A stretch of DNA of 64,000 nucleotides. Source: Eubacteriales bacterium (GTDB lineage: Bacteria; Bacillota; Clostridia; Lachnospirales; Lachnospiraceae). Numbering within the stretch: position 1 is the first letter of the stretch; every line of letters starts with the position of its first letter. Of this stretch, positions 27,683 to 35,733 are shown piece after piece. The position numbers and the translations under genes are program-made. The stretch lies in contig JAUNHC010000006.1 of the NCBI GenBank assembly GCA_030524175.1, positions 108,356-172,355 of the forward strand. The letters run 5' to 3'. The notes under the pieces were generated by a model that was not told the origin of the DNA, ran no database searches, and saw only the letters and a program-made list of their open reading frames with translations.

Positions 27683-27735
27683 ACTATAACTATGAAACCT
27701 TAACAGTTTCTGATTTAATTCTAAATAAATCTTAA
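27683..27735 (-). promoter_or_regulatory. Candidate promoter and OmpR-type direct repeats before the ABC operon
   Basis: On the minus strand TATAGT (27683-27688) is a possible -10. Upstream are two similar blocks, TTAAGGTTTCATAG (27690-27703) and TTAAGATTTATTTAG (27721-27735), a spacing often seen for OmpR-family regulators. The cognate regulator would be the one at 22950. Confidence 0.35.
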
Positions 27736-27757
27736 CTGCGGCAGGAGAAGGTGCTCC

Positions 27758-27793
27758 AATGTGCAGCTGCAAAGCAGCCTTCCTCTGCACATT
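27758..27793. other. Stem-loop in the ABC operon upstream region
   Basis: AATGTGCAG and CTGCACATT pair around an inner GCTGC-AAA-GCAGC hairpin. It may be a transcription end point or a leader structure; no coding sequence was found here. Confidence 0.4.
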
Positions 27794-27824
27794 GTGTGCA
27801 TCCCTCGAAGGGTTTTTATATCAA

Positions 27825-27859
27825 TGAAAAAAGAGACGCTGCTTTTATACAACGTCTCT
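27825..27859 (-). terminator. Terminator after trhP
   Basis: The stem AGAGACG/CGTCTCT is followed on the minus strand by TTTTTTCA. It lies 56 bp after the U32 peptidase gene stop and ends the RNase J-to-trhP gene run. Confidence 0.7.
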
Positions 27860-27914
27860 CTCATACAGGCTGAATTGTTCCAACTCATTCCTTACCTGCT
27901 TATATAGATTCATT

Positions 27915-29144
27915 TCACTCTGCTTCTGCTCTGCGCAAAAGGTCGTAAACCTGGATATCCCCGCCCAGATCCACGAATAATTTCTGCTGTGGATGGGGTG
28001 CGCTTTCCACGGGATTGCCTTCCTCATCATAAATAGCCCGTACAGTAACCTCTGTGTTACGTCCGTCCGGCTTCATGATCTCAATAGTCTCGCCCACAGA
28101 AAATTTATTTCTCTGGGTGATCCGGACCAGCCCCTGTTCATCCACTGCTTCCGCATAACCCAGATACGTATATTCCTTCACATAAGTGTTGTTGTCGTAT
28201 ATCTGGGAATTCTCATCTGTCTTCCCGTAGAAAAAGCCTGTGGTAAACTGACGGTAGGTACAGTTGGATATCTGCTCCTGGTACCAGGACATATTGTTCC
28301 TGTACTTCTCAGGACTCTCCATATAATCGTCAATGGCCTTCCTGTAAGTACGGGCAACGGTTGCCACATAAAGGGCTGTCTTCATACGCCCTTCAATTTT
28401 CAGGCTGTCGATCCCGCTTTCCAGAATATCATCCATATGCTCGATCATACACAGATCCTTGGAATTAAATATATAAGTACCTCTCTCGTTCTCATACACA
28501 GGCATGTACTCTCCAGGCCGTTTCTCCTCCACAATAGAGTATTTCCATCTGCAGGGATGAGTACAGGCTCCCCGGTTGGCATCACGTCCCACCAGATAAT
28601 TGCTTAGCAGACAACGTCCTGAATAAGAAATACACATGGCACCGTGGATGAATGTCTCTATTTCCATATCCACAGGAATATGGGCACGGATCTCCCTGAT
28701 CTCCTCAAGGGAAAGCTCCCTGGCTGTCACCACCCGCTTTGCCCCGAGGTTGTACCAGAAACGGTAGGTTTCATAATTGGTATTATTGGCCTGGGTGCTG
28801 ATATGGCATTCGATTTCCGGGCATATTTCCCTTGCATAAGTGAAAATCCCCGGATCGGCAATGATCAGAGCATCCGGCTTCAGTCCCTTTAACTCCTCCA
28901 GATATTCCCTCACACCAGGCAGATCCTGGTTATGTGCCAGGATATTTACGGTGACATACACTTTTACTCCATGCTCATGGGCAAAAGCAATCCCCTCCGC
29001 CATATCCTCATGGGAAAAATTCTTTGCCTTGGCCCTCAGGCCAAAAGCTTCTCCTCCGATATATACGGCATCTGCGCCGAAAATAACAGCGATCTTCAAT
29101 ACCTCCAGGCTGCTGGCAGGCACCAGTAATTCTATCCTTCGCAT
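27915..29144 (-). CDS. trhP: U32-family protein TrhP, tRNA U34 hydroxylation
   Basis: A 409-residue member of the peptidase U32 family. In B. subtilis and E. coli such proteins (TrhP/YegQ) make 5-hydroxyuridine at tRNA position 34 with prephenate. The start MRRIELLVPASSLEVLK, cysteine-bearing blocks EIECHISTQANNTNYE and GAMCISYSGRCLLSNYLVGR, and NRGACTHPCRWKY are characteristic. The start at 29144 is chosen because AGGAGGT lies 4 bp before it; a GTG at 29186 has no ribosome site. The O-methyltransferase TrmR gene directly upstream uses the hydroxylated base as substrate, which strongly supports the call. Confidence 0.88.
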   Translation of the reverse strand: MRRIELLVPASSLEVLKIAVIFGADAVYIGGEAFGLRAKAKNFSHEDMAEGIAFAHEHGVKVYVTVNILAHNQDLPGVREYLEELKGLKPDALIIADPGIFTYAREICPEIECHISTQANNTNYETYRFWYNLGAKRVVTARELSLEEIREIRAHIPVDMEIETFIHGAMCISYSGRCLLSNYLVGRDANRGACTHPCRWKYSIVEEKRPGEYMPVYENERGTYIFNSKDLCMIEHMDDILESGIDSLKIEGRMKTALYVATVARTYRKAIDDYMESPEKYRNNMSWYQEQISNCTYRQFTTGFFYGKTDENSQIYDNNTYVKEYTYLGYAEAVDEQGLVRITQRNKFSVGETIEIMKPDGRNTEVTVRAIYDEEGNPVESAPHPQQKLFVDLGGDIQVYDLLRRAEAE

Positions 29145-29182
29145 CATACCTCCTGTGCCGCATTCCGCTGTGGCGGCTTTCT

Positions 29183-29827
29183 TCACTCCTGTTTCACGCT
29201 GACAGTCACCCCGTCCCCTAAAGGCAGAATAGAAGTCACCAGAGAGGGGTTATGTGTCAGTTCATACAGATACTCCCGCATCCGTTTATAAATGGTCCTG
29301 TTACGGCGCTCCACCAGATAATGTGACTCAATAATATCCCCCTCCTGCAGCACATTGTCAGACACAAGAACACTGCCGCAGTGCATCAGGGGCAGGATAT
29401 GAGGCAGCCAATTGATATACTGGCCCTTTGCCGCATCCATGAATATAAAATCAAAATCCCCTTCCAGACGCTCCAAAATCTCACCCGCATCTCCTTCCAG
29501 CAGGGTGATCTGCTTTTCCCGGCCGGCCTTACGGAAATTTTCTTTTGCAATGGGGATTCTTTTCTCATAGTTTTCAATTGTGACTATAGTAAGGTCTGGG
29601 GGACCATACTCACACATAAGAAGTGTGGAGAAGCCAATGGCTGTCCCCACCTCCAAAATCCGCTCCGGCCGTTTCACAGCCAGAAGCATCTTCATAAAAC
29701 TCTGCATCTCTTTACGGATGACAGGTACACGTTCTGCAAGGGCATACTGCTCCAGTTCCTCAAGAGCCGGAGTATTTCCCCTGTCCAGAGAATTGATATA
29801 GGTTCTCATCCGTTCGTCTACGATCAC
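29183..29827 (-). CDS. trmR: Class I O-methyltransferase, probable tRNA 5-hydroxyuridine methyltransferase
   Basis: A 214-residue SAM methyltransferase of the COMT-like group. Motif I is ILEVGTAIGFSTLLM; further blocks are FDFIFMDAAKGQYINWLPHI and GSVLVSDNVLQEG, with the metal-binding acidic residues typical of the family. TrmR (YrrM) of B. subtilis has this size and the same neighbours (mltG/yrrL before, U32 genes after) and converts ho5U34 to mo5U34. It overlaps the mltG-like gene by 4 bp. Confidence 0.85.
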   Translation of the reverse strand: MIVDERMRTYINSLDRGNTPALEELEQYALAERVPVIRKEMQSFMKMLLAVKRPERILEVGTAIGFSTLLMCEYGPPDLTIVTIENYEKRIPIAKENFRKAGREKQITLLEGDAGEILERLEGDFDFIFMDAAKGQYINWLPHILPLMHCGSVLVSDNVLQEGDIIESHYLVERRNRTIYKRMREYLYELTHNPSLVTSILPLGDGVTVSVKQE

Positions 29828-30228
29828 GAATTATTTACCCCTTCCTGCTCCGAATCTCCTGCCAGGATCCCCATAATTCTGTTAGGCGTATAGGCTGTAC
29901 TCAAAAGATAGGTTCCCGGTCTTAATCTTCCATGATAATTGGAAAACAGCTCCTGCACATAAAACACCTTGGCATCTTCAACCAAGCCCTTGCTTTCCAG
30001 GGTTTTTGCTATTTTATATACGGACGAATCCTGCTTGATGACAACCGTGACTTCCTGGCCTTCCCCAGGACTCATAGCCTCCTGGTTAAATACATCATAG
30101 CCGAATTGGTATGTGGATTTTCCTATCCAGAAAATAAGGACCACGACACAGACATACAGAGCGATCCTGAAAAAACCTCCTGCCACAACCACTCCTGCTG
30201 CGCCCACCCGTTCTCTTGTATTTCCCAT
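29824..30228 (-). CDS. Short MltG/YceG-like membrane protein lacking the catalytic domain
   Basis: A 134-residue protein with one membrane segment (FRIALYVCVVVLIFWIGK) and the LysM-like start of MltG (VTVVIKQDSSVYKIAKTLES, then KGLVEDAKVFYVQELF). It ends at RPGTYLLSTAYTPNRIMGIL and an acidic tail. Full MltG transglycosylases are about 330-380 residues with a catalytic Glu further on, which is absent here. The position between ylbF and trmR matches yrrL in B. subtilis, so it is a shortened form of that gene. Enzymatic activity is doubtful. Confidence 0.8.
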   Translation of the reverse strand: MGNTRERVGAAGVVVAGGFFRIALYVCVVVLIFWIGKSTYQFGYDVFNQEAMSPGEGQEVTVVIKQDSSVYKIAKTLESKGLVEDAKVFYVQELFSNYHGRLRPGTYLLSTAYTPNRIMGILAGDSEQEGVNNS

Positions 30229-30238
30229 ATATTCCTCC

Positions 30239-30577
30239 TTACAAATCAGGCACGTGAATCTCGATCCCTTCAGTGAGACTCCTGCATATTTTCTGCATCA
30301 TCTTGCACAGGGCAAGCTCTGCATCCAGATATGCATTCACTTCAGGCATTTTCCGAAGCTGTGATGACTCCTTGGCAAGCAATTCTGCCACACTGAACAG
30401 GTTCTCCCTGTCCGACTCATTCTGAAGCCTGAAATTATCTGCCCTGAACTGATCCACTCTTGCCTTCAGCTCCGGATTCCTCTCCAAATTTGCCTCTTGT
30501 TTTTTATATTCCTTATATACTTCACTTCTCTTGATCACAGAAAGAAGTACCTGAATATTCCTGTTGATTGCATCCAT
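30239..30577 (-). CDS. YlbF/YmcA-family regulator
   Basis: A 112-residue, mostly helical protein of the YlbF/YmcA (Com_YlbF) family, with the typical block YKEYKKQEANLERNPELKAR. In B. subtilis YlbF, YmcA and YaaT form the Y-complex, which guides RNase Y-mediated mRNA maturation. It lies 3 bp after the RNase J gene, which fits a role in RNA turnover. No other Y-complex gene is in the window. Confidence 0.85.
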   Translation of the reverse strand: MDAINRNIQVLLSVIKRSEVYKEYKKQEANLERNPELKARVDQFRADNFRLQNESDRENLFSVAELLAKESSQLRKMPEVNAYLDAELALCKMMQKICRSLTEGIEIHVPDL

Positions 30578-30580
30578 TTA

Positions 30581-32515
30581 TTATGCCTCCATGATAATTG
30601 GAAGTATCATCGGGCTTCTCTTGGTGCGTTTCCAGAGAAAATCATTAAGTGCGTCTTTCACAACTGTCTTTATCTTGCCCCAGTCAGTGATATTCCGCTC
30701 AAGACAAGAGTCCAGAGCCTTCTCCACCACTTCCCTTGCATGATCCATCAAGTCCTCAGACTCTCTCACATATACAAATCCCCGGGACACAATGTCCGGG
30801 CCGGCCAGAACAACATTGCTGTGGCGCTCCAGTGTCATAACGACGATCATAATGCCGTCCTCAGCCAGATGCTGGCGGTCACGCAGTACGATATTTCCAA
30901 CATCGCCCACGCCTAAACCATCCACAAGAATTGCACCTGTGTGCACCGTTCCAGTCACCTCTGCGCTCTGGGCATCCATCTCCAGCACATTGCCGGAAGA
31001 TATCACGAAGATATTCTCCTTAGGGATCCCCAAGTCCTCCACGATCCTTCTGTGTGCCGTGAGATGACGGTATTCCCCATGTACAGGGATCGCATATTTA
31101 GGGCGCACCAGGGAATAGATCAGCTTGATTTCTTCCTGGCAGGCATGTCCGGATACATGTGCATCCTGGAAAATAACTTTTGCCCCCTTCATGGAAAGCT
31201 CGTTGATAACTTTGGATACCGCTTTTTCATTGCCCGGAATAGGATTGGAACTGAAAATAATGGTATCGTTAGGTTTAATAGTGATCTTCTTATGAATATT
31301 AGCGGCCATCCGCGACAGAGCTGCCATGGACTCTCCCTGGCTGCCTGTTGTGATGAGCACAACTTTTTCGTCCGGATAATTCTTCACCTGGTCTATCTCT
31401 ATCAGGGTCTGGTCCGGAATACGCAAATATCCAAGCTCTGACGCTGTGGTTATGACATTGACCATACTGCGCCCTTCCACTGCAACCTTCCTCCCGAAGC
31501 GGTAGGCTGTGTTAATGATCTGCTGTACACGGTCCACATTTGAGGCGAATGTAGCGATAAGGATACGGTTATTCTTATATTCATTAAATAAATTGTCAAA
31601 AACCTTTCCCACAGTGCGTTCCGACATGGTGAAGCCGGGACGTTCAGCATTGGTGCTGTCACACATCAGGGCAAGAACACCTTTCTTGCCTATTTCTGCA
31701 AATCGCTGTAAATCAATGGCATCACCGAATACCGGAGTATAGTCCACCTTAAAGTCGCCGGTGTGTACCACAATCCCTGCAGGGGAATAGATCGCCAGTG
31801 CAGATGCATCCTGTATACTATGGTTTGTCTTGATAAACTCAATGGAAAAATCACCCAGATTGATGACTTGTCCATGTTTAACTTCCTTAAGTTTCGTAGA
31901 GCGCACCAGATTGTGCTCTTTCAATTTGTTTGTGATAAGCCCCAGTGTAAGCTTTGTGGAATACACCGGAACATTTACTTCTTTCAGCACATACGGCAAA
32001 GCTCCGATATGATCCTCATGTCCATGGGTGATGACAAATCCCTTTACCTTTGAAATATTATCTTTCAGGTAAGTGACATCCGGGATCACCAGATCGATCC
32101 CCAGCATATCATCTTCCGGGAAAGCCAGTCCGCAGTCTACAACAACGATACTGTCCTCATACTCAAAGGCGGTGATGTTAAGGCCGATCTGCTCCAGTCC
32201 TCCTAAAGGAATGATCTTCAGTCTGGATGCAGATTTACGTCCGCGGCGGCCGCCTGACCTGACAGGATTTTTAAATACCTGGGGTCTTAGCACTTTTTCC
32301 TGTGACTTGTTCTCTTTCTCCGGAAGTTTATTAGCCTTCTCCTGAGGTTTTCCGGTTTTCTCCTGGGTTTTACTGCTGTTTGTCTTGTTCTGCGGCCTGC
32401 TTCTGTAGTTTCTCTGTCTGTTTACCTGTTTCTTTACAGGTTCTCCTGCATTGCTGTTTCCGCCGCTTCTGTTGCTGCCGTTTACATTACTGTTACTGTT
32501 GTTTTCGTTCTTCAA
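30581..32515 (-). CDS. rnj: Ribonuclease J
   Basis: A 644-residue metallo-beta-lactamase/beta-CASP ribonuclease with 5' exo- and endonuclease activity in mRNA decay. The zinc motif ITHGHEDHIGALPYVL, the later HTGDFKVDYTP, CDSTNAERPG, and the C-terminal PVHGEYRHL confirm the family. The first ~95 residues are an extra low-complexity tail rich in Asn, Lys, Gln and Glu, likely disordered and possibly RNA-binding. The start is TTG at 32515, with GGAGGTG 7 bp upstream. Confidence 0.93.
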   Translation of the reverse strand: MKNENNSNSNVNGSNRSGGNSNAGEPVKKQVNRQRNYRSRPQNKTNSSKTQEKTGKPQEKANKLPEKENKSQEKVLRPQVFKNPVRSGGRRGRKSASRLKIIPLGGLEQIGLNITAFEYEDSIVVVDCGLAFPEDDMLGIDLVIPDVTYLKDNISKVKGFVITHGHEDHIGALPYVLKEVNVPVYSTKLTLGLITNKLKEHNLVRSTKLKEVKHGQVINLGDFSIEFIKTNHSIQDASALAIYSPAGIVVHTGDFKVDYTPVFGDAIDLQRFAEIGKKGVLALMCDSTNAERPGFTMSERTVGKVFDNLFNEYKNNRILIATFASNVDRVQQIINTAYRFGRKVAVEGRSMVNVITTASELGYLRIPDQTLIEIDQVKNYPDEKVVLITTGSQGESMAALSRMAANIHKKITIKPNDTIIFSSNPIPGNEKAVSKVINELSMKGAKVIFQDAHVSGHACQEEIKLIYSLVRPKYAIPVHGEYRHLTAHRRIVEDLGIPKENIFVISSGNVLEMDAQSAEVTGTVHTGAILVDGLGVGDVGNIVLRDRQHLAEDGIMIVVMTLERHSNVVLAGPDIVSRGFVYVRESEDLMDHAREVVEKALDSCLERNITDWGKIKTVVKDALNDFLWKRTKRSPMILPIIMEA

Positions 32516-32791
32516 TCAATTGCACCTCCATGCTTGTGTGCAATTTATTCCTTTATCCAGACACTGACGGGTCTTTTGGATTACAGGGCCTGACTCCTAA
32601 TCCGTCTCCTCAGGCCGGTCAAATCTCTCATCTTTTATTTTTTTACTCTCCAGTGTCTGCAGGAACACTCTCAAAAATGGGCATACCTGTCCCCTGACAG
32701 GCCTATGTCTGTTCTGCGTTCAAATAAATTAACACGTTTCCTGTTCTATCAAATAATAAGATAAATAGAATAAATTGCGTATTCTTTTCTT
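32516..32791. other. Gap before RNase J: leader region
   Basis: This 276-bp non-coding gap separates the DUF1292 gene from RNase J. On the minus strand it holds a small stem (CCTGTC/GACAGG, 32683-32700) and a 13-codon ORF just after it (MPIFESVPADTGE). Several weaker pairings lie nearby. It may be a 5' leader of the RNase J transcript; no known riboswitch was recognised. Confidence 0.35.
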
Positions 32792-33049
32792 TTAAATTTC
32801 AAGATCCACGTCTTCCAACATCTGTTCAAAGACTTTAAAAACAGCCTGAAGTTCGTCCTCGTCCTCTACCATCTCATAGCAGGCTTCCAGGCTTGTATCT
32901 TCTGACATATCTTTCAAAATATAGGCGGACGCCTCGTCCTCCTGGGAATCTGATACCAACAGGTATGCAGTCCCGCCGATTACGGTCTGTTCTTCTATAT
33001 AAAATTCAGTTATTGTCCCATCTTCGGACTGAAATCTGATTTTCTCCAT
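32792..33049 (-). CDS. DUF1292 family protein (YrzB-like)
   Basis: An 85-residue acidic protein: MEKIRFQSEDGTITEFYIEE followed by TVIGGTAYLLVSDSQEDEAS. It matches the DUF1292 family that follows ruvX in many Bacillota. The start at 33049 has AAGGA 7 bp upstream; an earlier ATG at 33067 overlaps ruvX. The role is unknown. Conserved linkage with ireB and ruvX is the main clue. Confidence 0.82.
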   Translation of the reverse strand: MEKIRFQSEDGTITEFYIEEQTVIGGTAYLLVSDSQEDEASAYILKDMSEDTSLEACYEMVEDEDELQAVFKVFEQMLEDVDLEI

Positions 33050-33059
33050 AAGTTTTTCC

Positions 33060-33485
33060 TTATCCATTCGCCAGGGAATCCAGATATCCCTGTAAAATAA
33101 AAATGGCAGCCAATTCATCCAGATACTGCTTACGGTTCTCTCTGCGTACCTTGGCTTCCATCAATGTACGGTTGGCTTCCACTGTCGTCAGCCGTTCATC
33201 CCACATAACAACAGGCAGGCCTGTCCTTTTCTCCAGTTTTTCCTTGAATTCCAGAGATTTCAAAGCCCGCTCTCCTATAGTATTATTCATGTTTTTCGGA
33301 TACCCTACCACGATTTTCTCTACCTGGTATTCCGAAACAAGTTCATCAATTCTCGCCAGGGTCTGGCGAAGTTTATTTTCCTGTTTGCGCCAGATGGTTT
33401 CCACACCCTGCGCTGTCAAGCCCAGAGGGTCGCTTAAGGCGACACCTACTGTCTTGGAGCCGTAGTCCAATCCCAGAATCCTCAT
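33060..33485 (-). CDS. ruvX: Holliday junction resolvase-like RuvX (YqgF)
   Basis: A 141-residue RNase H-fold protein of the YqgF/RuvX family, linked to Holliday junction resolution and 16S rRNA 5' processing. The first motif reads [37 protein letters not shown] and [15 protein letters not shown] supply the remaining active-site residues (Asp, Glu, Asp). The start at 33485 comes 1 bp after the ireB stop and gives the normal family length. Confidence 0.92.
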   Translation of the reverse strand: MRILGLDYGSKTVGVALSDPLGLTAQGVETIWRKQENKLRQTLARIDELVSEYQVEKIVVGYPKNMNNTIGERALKSLEFKEKLEKRTGLPVVMWDERLTTVEANRTLMEAKVRRENRKQYLDELAAIFILQGYLDSLANG

Positions 33486-33486
33486 A

Positions 33487-33759
33487 TCAGCGTTCCCAGG
33501 ACTTATTCTTAATATATTCATTCAGAAGTTCTTCTACCAGCTCATCTCTCTCCACCTTCATGATCATGCTTCTTGCGCCCTTGTGGCTGGTAATGTACGT
33601 CGGGTCACCGGACATAATATATCCTACGATTTGATTCACCGGATTGTAGCCTTTCTCGTCCATGGCATTGTACACCAGATCCAGAACCTCCTTAACCTGA
33701 AGCTCCTGTTCCGGCTTTGTCCTAAAATATTGGGTGTTTCCCAGATTATTGTCTGTCAT
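33487..33759 (-). CDS. ireB: IreB-family regulatory phosphoprotein
   Basis: A 90-residue protein of the IreB (DUF965/YrzL) family, a substrate of the PASTA-type kinase IreK in enterococci. The family phrase [20 protein letters not shown] is complete. The N-terminal threonines ([15 protein letters not shown]) are the likely phosphorylation region. It heads the conserved trio ireB-ruvX-DUF1292. Confidence 0.92.
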   Translation of the reverse strand: MTDNNLGNTQYFRTKPEQELQVKEVLDLVYNAMDEKGYNPVNQIVGYIMSGDPTYITSHKGARSMIMKVERDELVEELLNEYIKNKSWER

Positions 33760-33867
33760 TTTCTCTCACGTCCTCACACTTATTTCCTTTATATTTTAAT
33801 ATAATTTACTCTAAAATACAATGAAAACTTTGTCTTATCTTTCAGGACAGGCTTTTTCCCTTGATTT

Positions 33868-35193
33868 TCAGGGAAAAACCTCTCCAAGTAATGTATGTTT
33901 TTCAAGAAAAGACACAGCTTTCACAGATATGATATCATTGATGCCGTACCCTTCCTGTTTCTTAACAGCTGTCTTTACATACTCCCGGCTGTGCCCCGCC
34001 AGGTAAACTTCGCCGTCAACGGAAACCTCCTCCTCAAGAAGCACCTCCAGGACATGCCCCAAAAGGGCTTCCTCATATTCCTGTGCACGCAGATGGTGAA
34101 GGGCTATCATTTTTTCACTGCGACGGGTTTTCTCAGCCTCCGGGATCTGTCCCTCCATGGCAGCCGCCTTTGTACCCTGGCGCCTGGAATATTTAAATAT
34201 ATGTGTCTCATAGAAACGGATACTCTCCACGAAATCAAGAGACGCCTGGAAATCCTCTTCACTCTCCATGGGAAATCCAACGATCACATCAGTGGTAAGG
34301 GCAGGATTCTCATAATATTTCCGGAGCAGCTCACATTTTGCCCGGTATTCCCCGCAGCGGTATCTGCGGTTCATTCTCTCAAGGGTCTTATCACAGCCGC
34401 TCTGCAAAGAGAGATGGAAATGAGGGCACACCTTGGGAAGTGACGAAATACTCTTTACAAATTCTTCGGTAATGATCCCAGGCTCCAGGGAGCCGAGACG
34501 GATTCTTTTAATCCCCTCAACCTCATGAACCTGAGTGATCAGAGAGAGGAGAGTTTCCTTCTCTTCCTCAGGGAAATCCACACCGTAGGAGCTGAGGTGG
34601 ATACCTGTGAGAACCACCTCTTGATACCCCTTTTCCCCGAGGGCTTGTACTTCTTCTATGATTTTCCCTATCTTACGGCTTCTCACCCGGCCCCTTGCAT
34701 AAGGAATGATACAGTAAGTACAGAACTGATTACAGCCGTCCTGTACCTTGATATAAGCCCGCACATGCTCTGCCGTGCGGCTGATGGATAATTCTTCATA
34801 TTCCTTTGTCTGGTTTATTTTTATGACATGAGCCTGTTTACGGCTGTCCTGCCCATACTCTCTGAGAGCTTCCACTATATTCTTCTTCTGGTTGTTGCCC
34901 AGGATCAAATCAACTGCCTCATCCTTGTCAAGCTTCCCTTCGTCTGTCTGGGCGTAACAGCCCGTTGCCACCACGATCGCGTCCGGGTTCATTTTCTTTG
35001 CTTTATGAAGCATCTGCCTTGACTTACGGTCTGCGATATTTGTGACAGTACAAGTATTGATAATATATATATCCGCCCCAGGCTCAAAGGGCATGATCTC
35101 ATACCCTTCCTGCTCAAGAAGCTGCTGCATCGCTTCCACCTCATAGGCGTTTACTTTGCAGCCCAAATTATGAAGTGCAACCTTTCTTTTCAT
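33868..35193 (-). CDS. mtaB: tRNA t6A37 methylthiotransferase MtaB
   Basis: A 441-residue radical-SAM methylthiotransferase that makes ms2t6A37 in tRNA. The N-terminal MTTase domain has cysteines in NLGCKVN, TCTVTN and GCYAQ. The radical-SAM cluster is CNQFCTYCIIPYARG. A C-terminal TRAM domain ends the protein. The length and opening (KVALHNLGCKVNAYE) fit MtaB better than MiaB. Confidence 0.94.
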   Translation of the reverse strand: MKRKVALHNLGCKVNAYEVEAMQQLLEQEGYEIMPFEPGADIYIINTCTVTNIADRKSRQMLHKAKKMNPDAIVVATGCYAQTDEGKLDKDEAVDLILGNNQKKNIVEALREYGQDSRKQAHVIKINQTKEYEELSISRTAEHVRAYIKVQDGCNQFCTYCIIPYARGRVRSRKIGKIIEEVQALGEKGYQEVVLTGIHLSSYGVDFPEEEKETLLSLITQVHEVEGIKRIRLGSLEPGIITEEFVKSISSLPKVCPHFHLSLQSGCDKTLERMNRRYRCGEYRAKCELLRKYYENPALTTDVIVGFPMESEEDFQASLDFVESIRFYETHIFKYSRRQGTKAAAMEGQIPEAEKTRRSEKMIALHHLRAQEYEEALLGHVLEVLLEEEVSVDGEVYLAGHSREYVKTAVKKQEGYGINDIISVKAVSFLEKHTLLGEVFP

Positions 35194-35267
35194 GTTCTAC
35201 CTCTGTTTTTCGTATAAGTTTTATACATTTTCACTAATTCTTTTGTTAAATTTTATCTCTTTTCACC

Positions 35268-35296
35268 TTGACTTTTAGGAGGGCTACAGGTAAGAT
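35268..35296 (+). promoter_or_regulatory. Promoter of the HPr-like gene
   Basis: TTGACT (35268-35273) and TAAGAT (35291-35296) are 17 bp apart. A leader of about 90 nt follows before a GGGAGG ribosome site and the ATG at 35393. Confidence 0.55.
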
Positions 35297-35392
35297 GAAA
35301 ACTGTAAAATAAAGAGTAATGATTCAGGCGCCCCTGACTATAAAGGCACTGAACAGTTACATCAAACAACATTATTAAGGGAGGTCCTCACA

Positions 35393-35629
35393 ATGAAAAC
35401 AGCACAAATCTCACTGAACTCAATTGATAAAGTGAAAGCATTCGTAAATGAAATCAGCAAATTTGACTGCGATTTTGATTTAGTATCCGGAAGATATGTC
35501 ATTGATGCAAAATCCATCATGGGCATTTTCAGCTTAGACTTATCTAAACCGATTGACCTGAACATTCATGCAGACGGTGCAGCACTTGACAACGTAATGG
35601 AAATCATCAACAAATACGTGACTGAATAA
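35393..35629 (+). CDS. HPr-like protein lacking the phosphorylatable histidine
   Basis: A 78-residue protein with the HPr fold. The region AKSIMGIFSLDL matches the HPr Ser46 loop, with Ser41 or Ser47 as the possible kinase site. The usual active-site segment with His15 is replaced by SLNSIDKVKAFV, so PTS phosphotransfer is not possible. It may act like Crh of B. subtilis, as a regulatory HPr paralogue, but this is inference. It is a single gene with its own promoter and strong terminator, facing neighbours on the minus strand. Confidence 0.85.
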   Translation: MKTAQISLNSIDKVKAFVNEISKFDCDFDLVSGRYVIDAKSIMGIFSLDLSKPIDLNIHADGAALDNVMEIINKYVTE

Positions 35630-35656
35630 TTTTACTACAGAATGATTTTAAGCTGC

Positions 35657-35686
35657 AGGAGGAACTGGAAACAGTTCCTCCTTTTT
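35657..35686 (+). terminator. Terminator of the HPr-like gene
   Basis: A perfect 11-bp stem AGGAGGAACTG, loop GAAA, is followed by TTTTT. It is a classic rho-independent terminator. Confidence 0.9.
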
Positions 35687-35704
35687 GCTCCCCGATATCA
35701 TGGA

Positions 35705-35726
35705 AAGTGCTGCTTCGGCAGCACTT
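35705..35726 (-). terminator. Stem-loop after thiI
   Basis: A 9-bp perfect stem AAGTGCTGC with a 4-nt loop ends 8 bp before the thiI stop codon on the map. On the minus strand it is followed by TTTCC, so it is only a weak terminator candidate. Confidence 0.5.
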
Positions 35727-35733
35727 GTCCTGT

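Noticed and set aside
27845-27914. 22-codon ORF after trhP
   Set aside because: It has no ribosome site and its end lies in the terminator stem; probably chance.
32640-32682. 13-codon ORF (MPIFESVPADTGE) upstream of RNase J
   Set aside because: It follows a GGGGACAGG-like site but is too short to judge; kept only as a remark on the leader.
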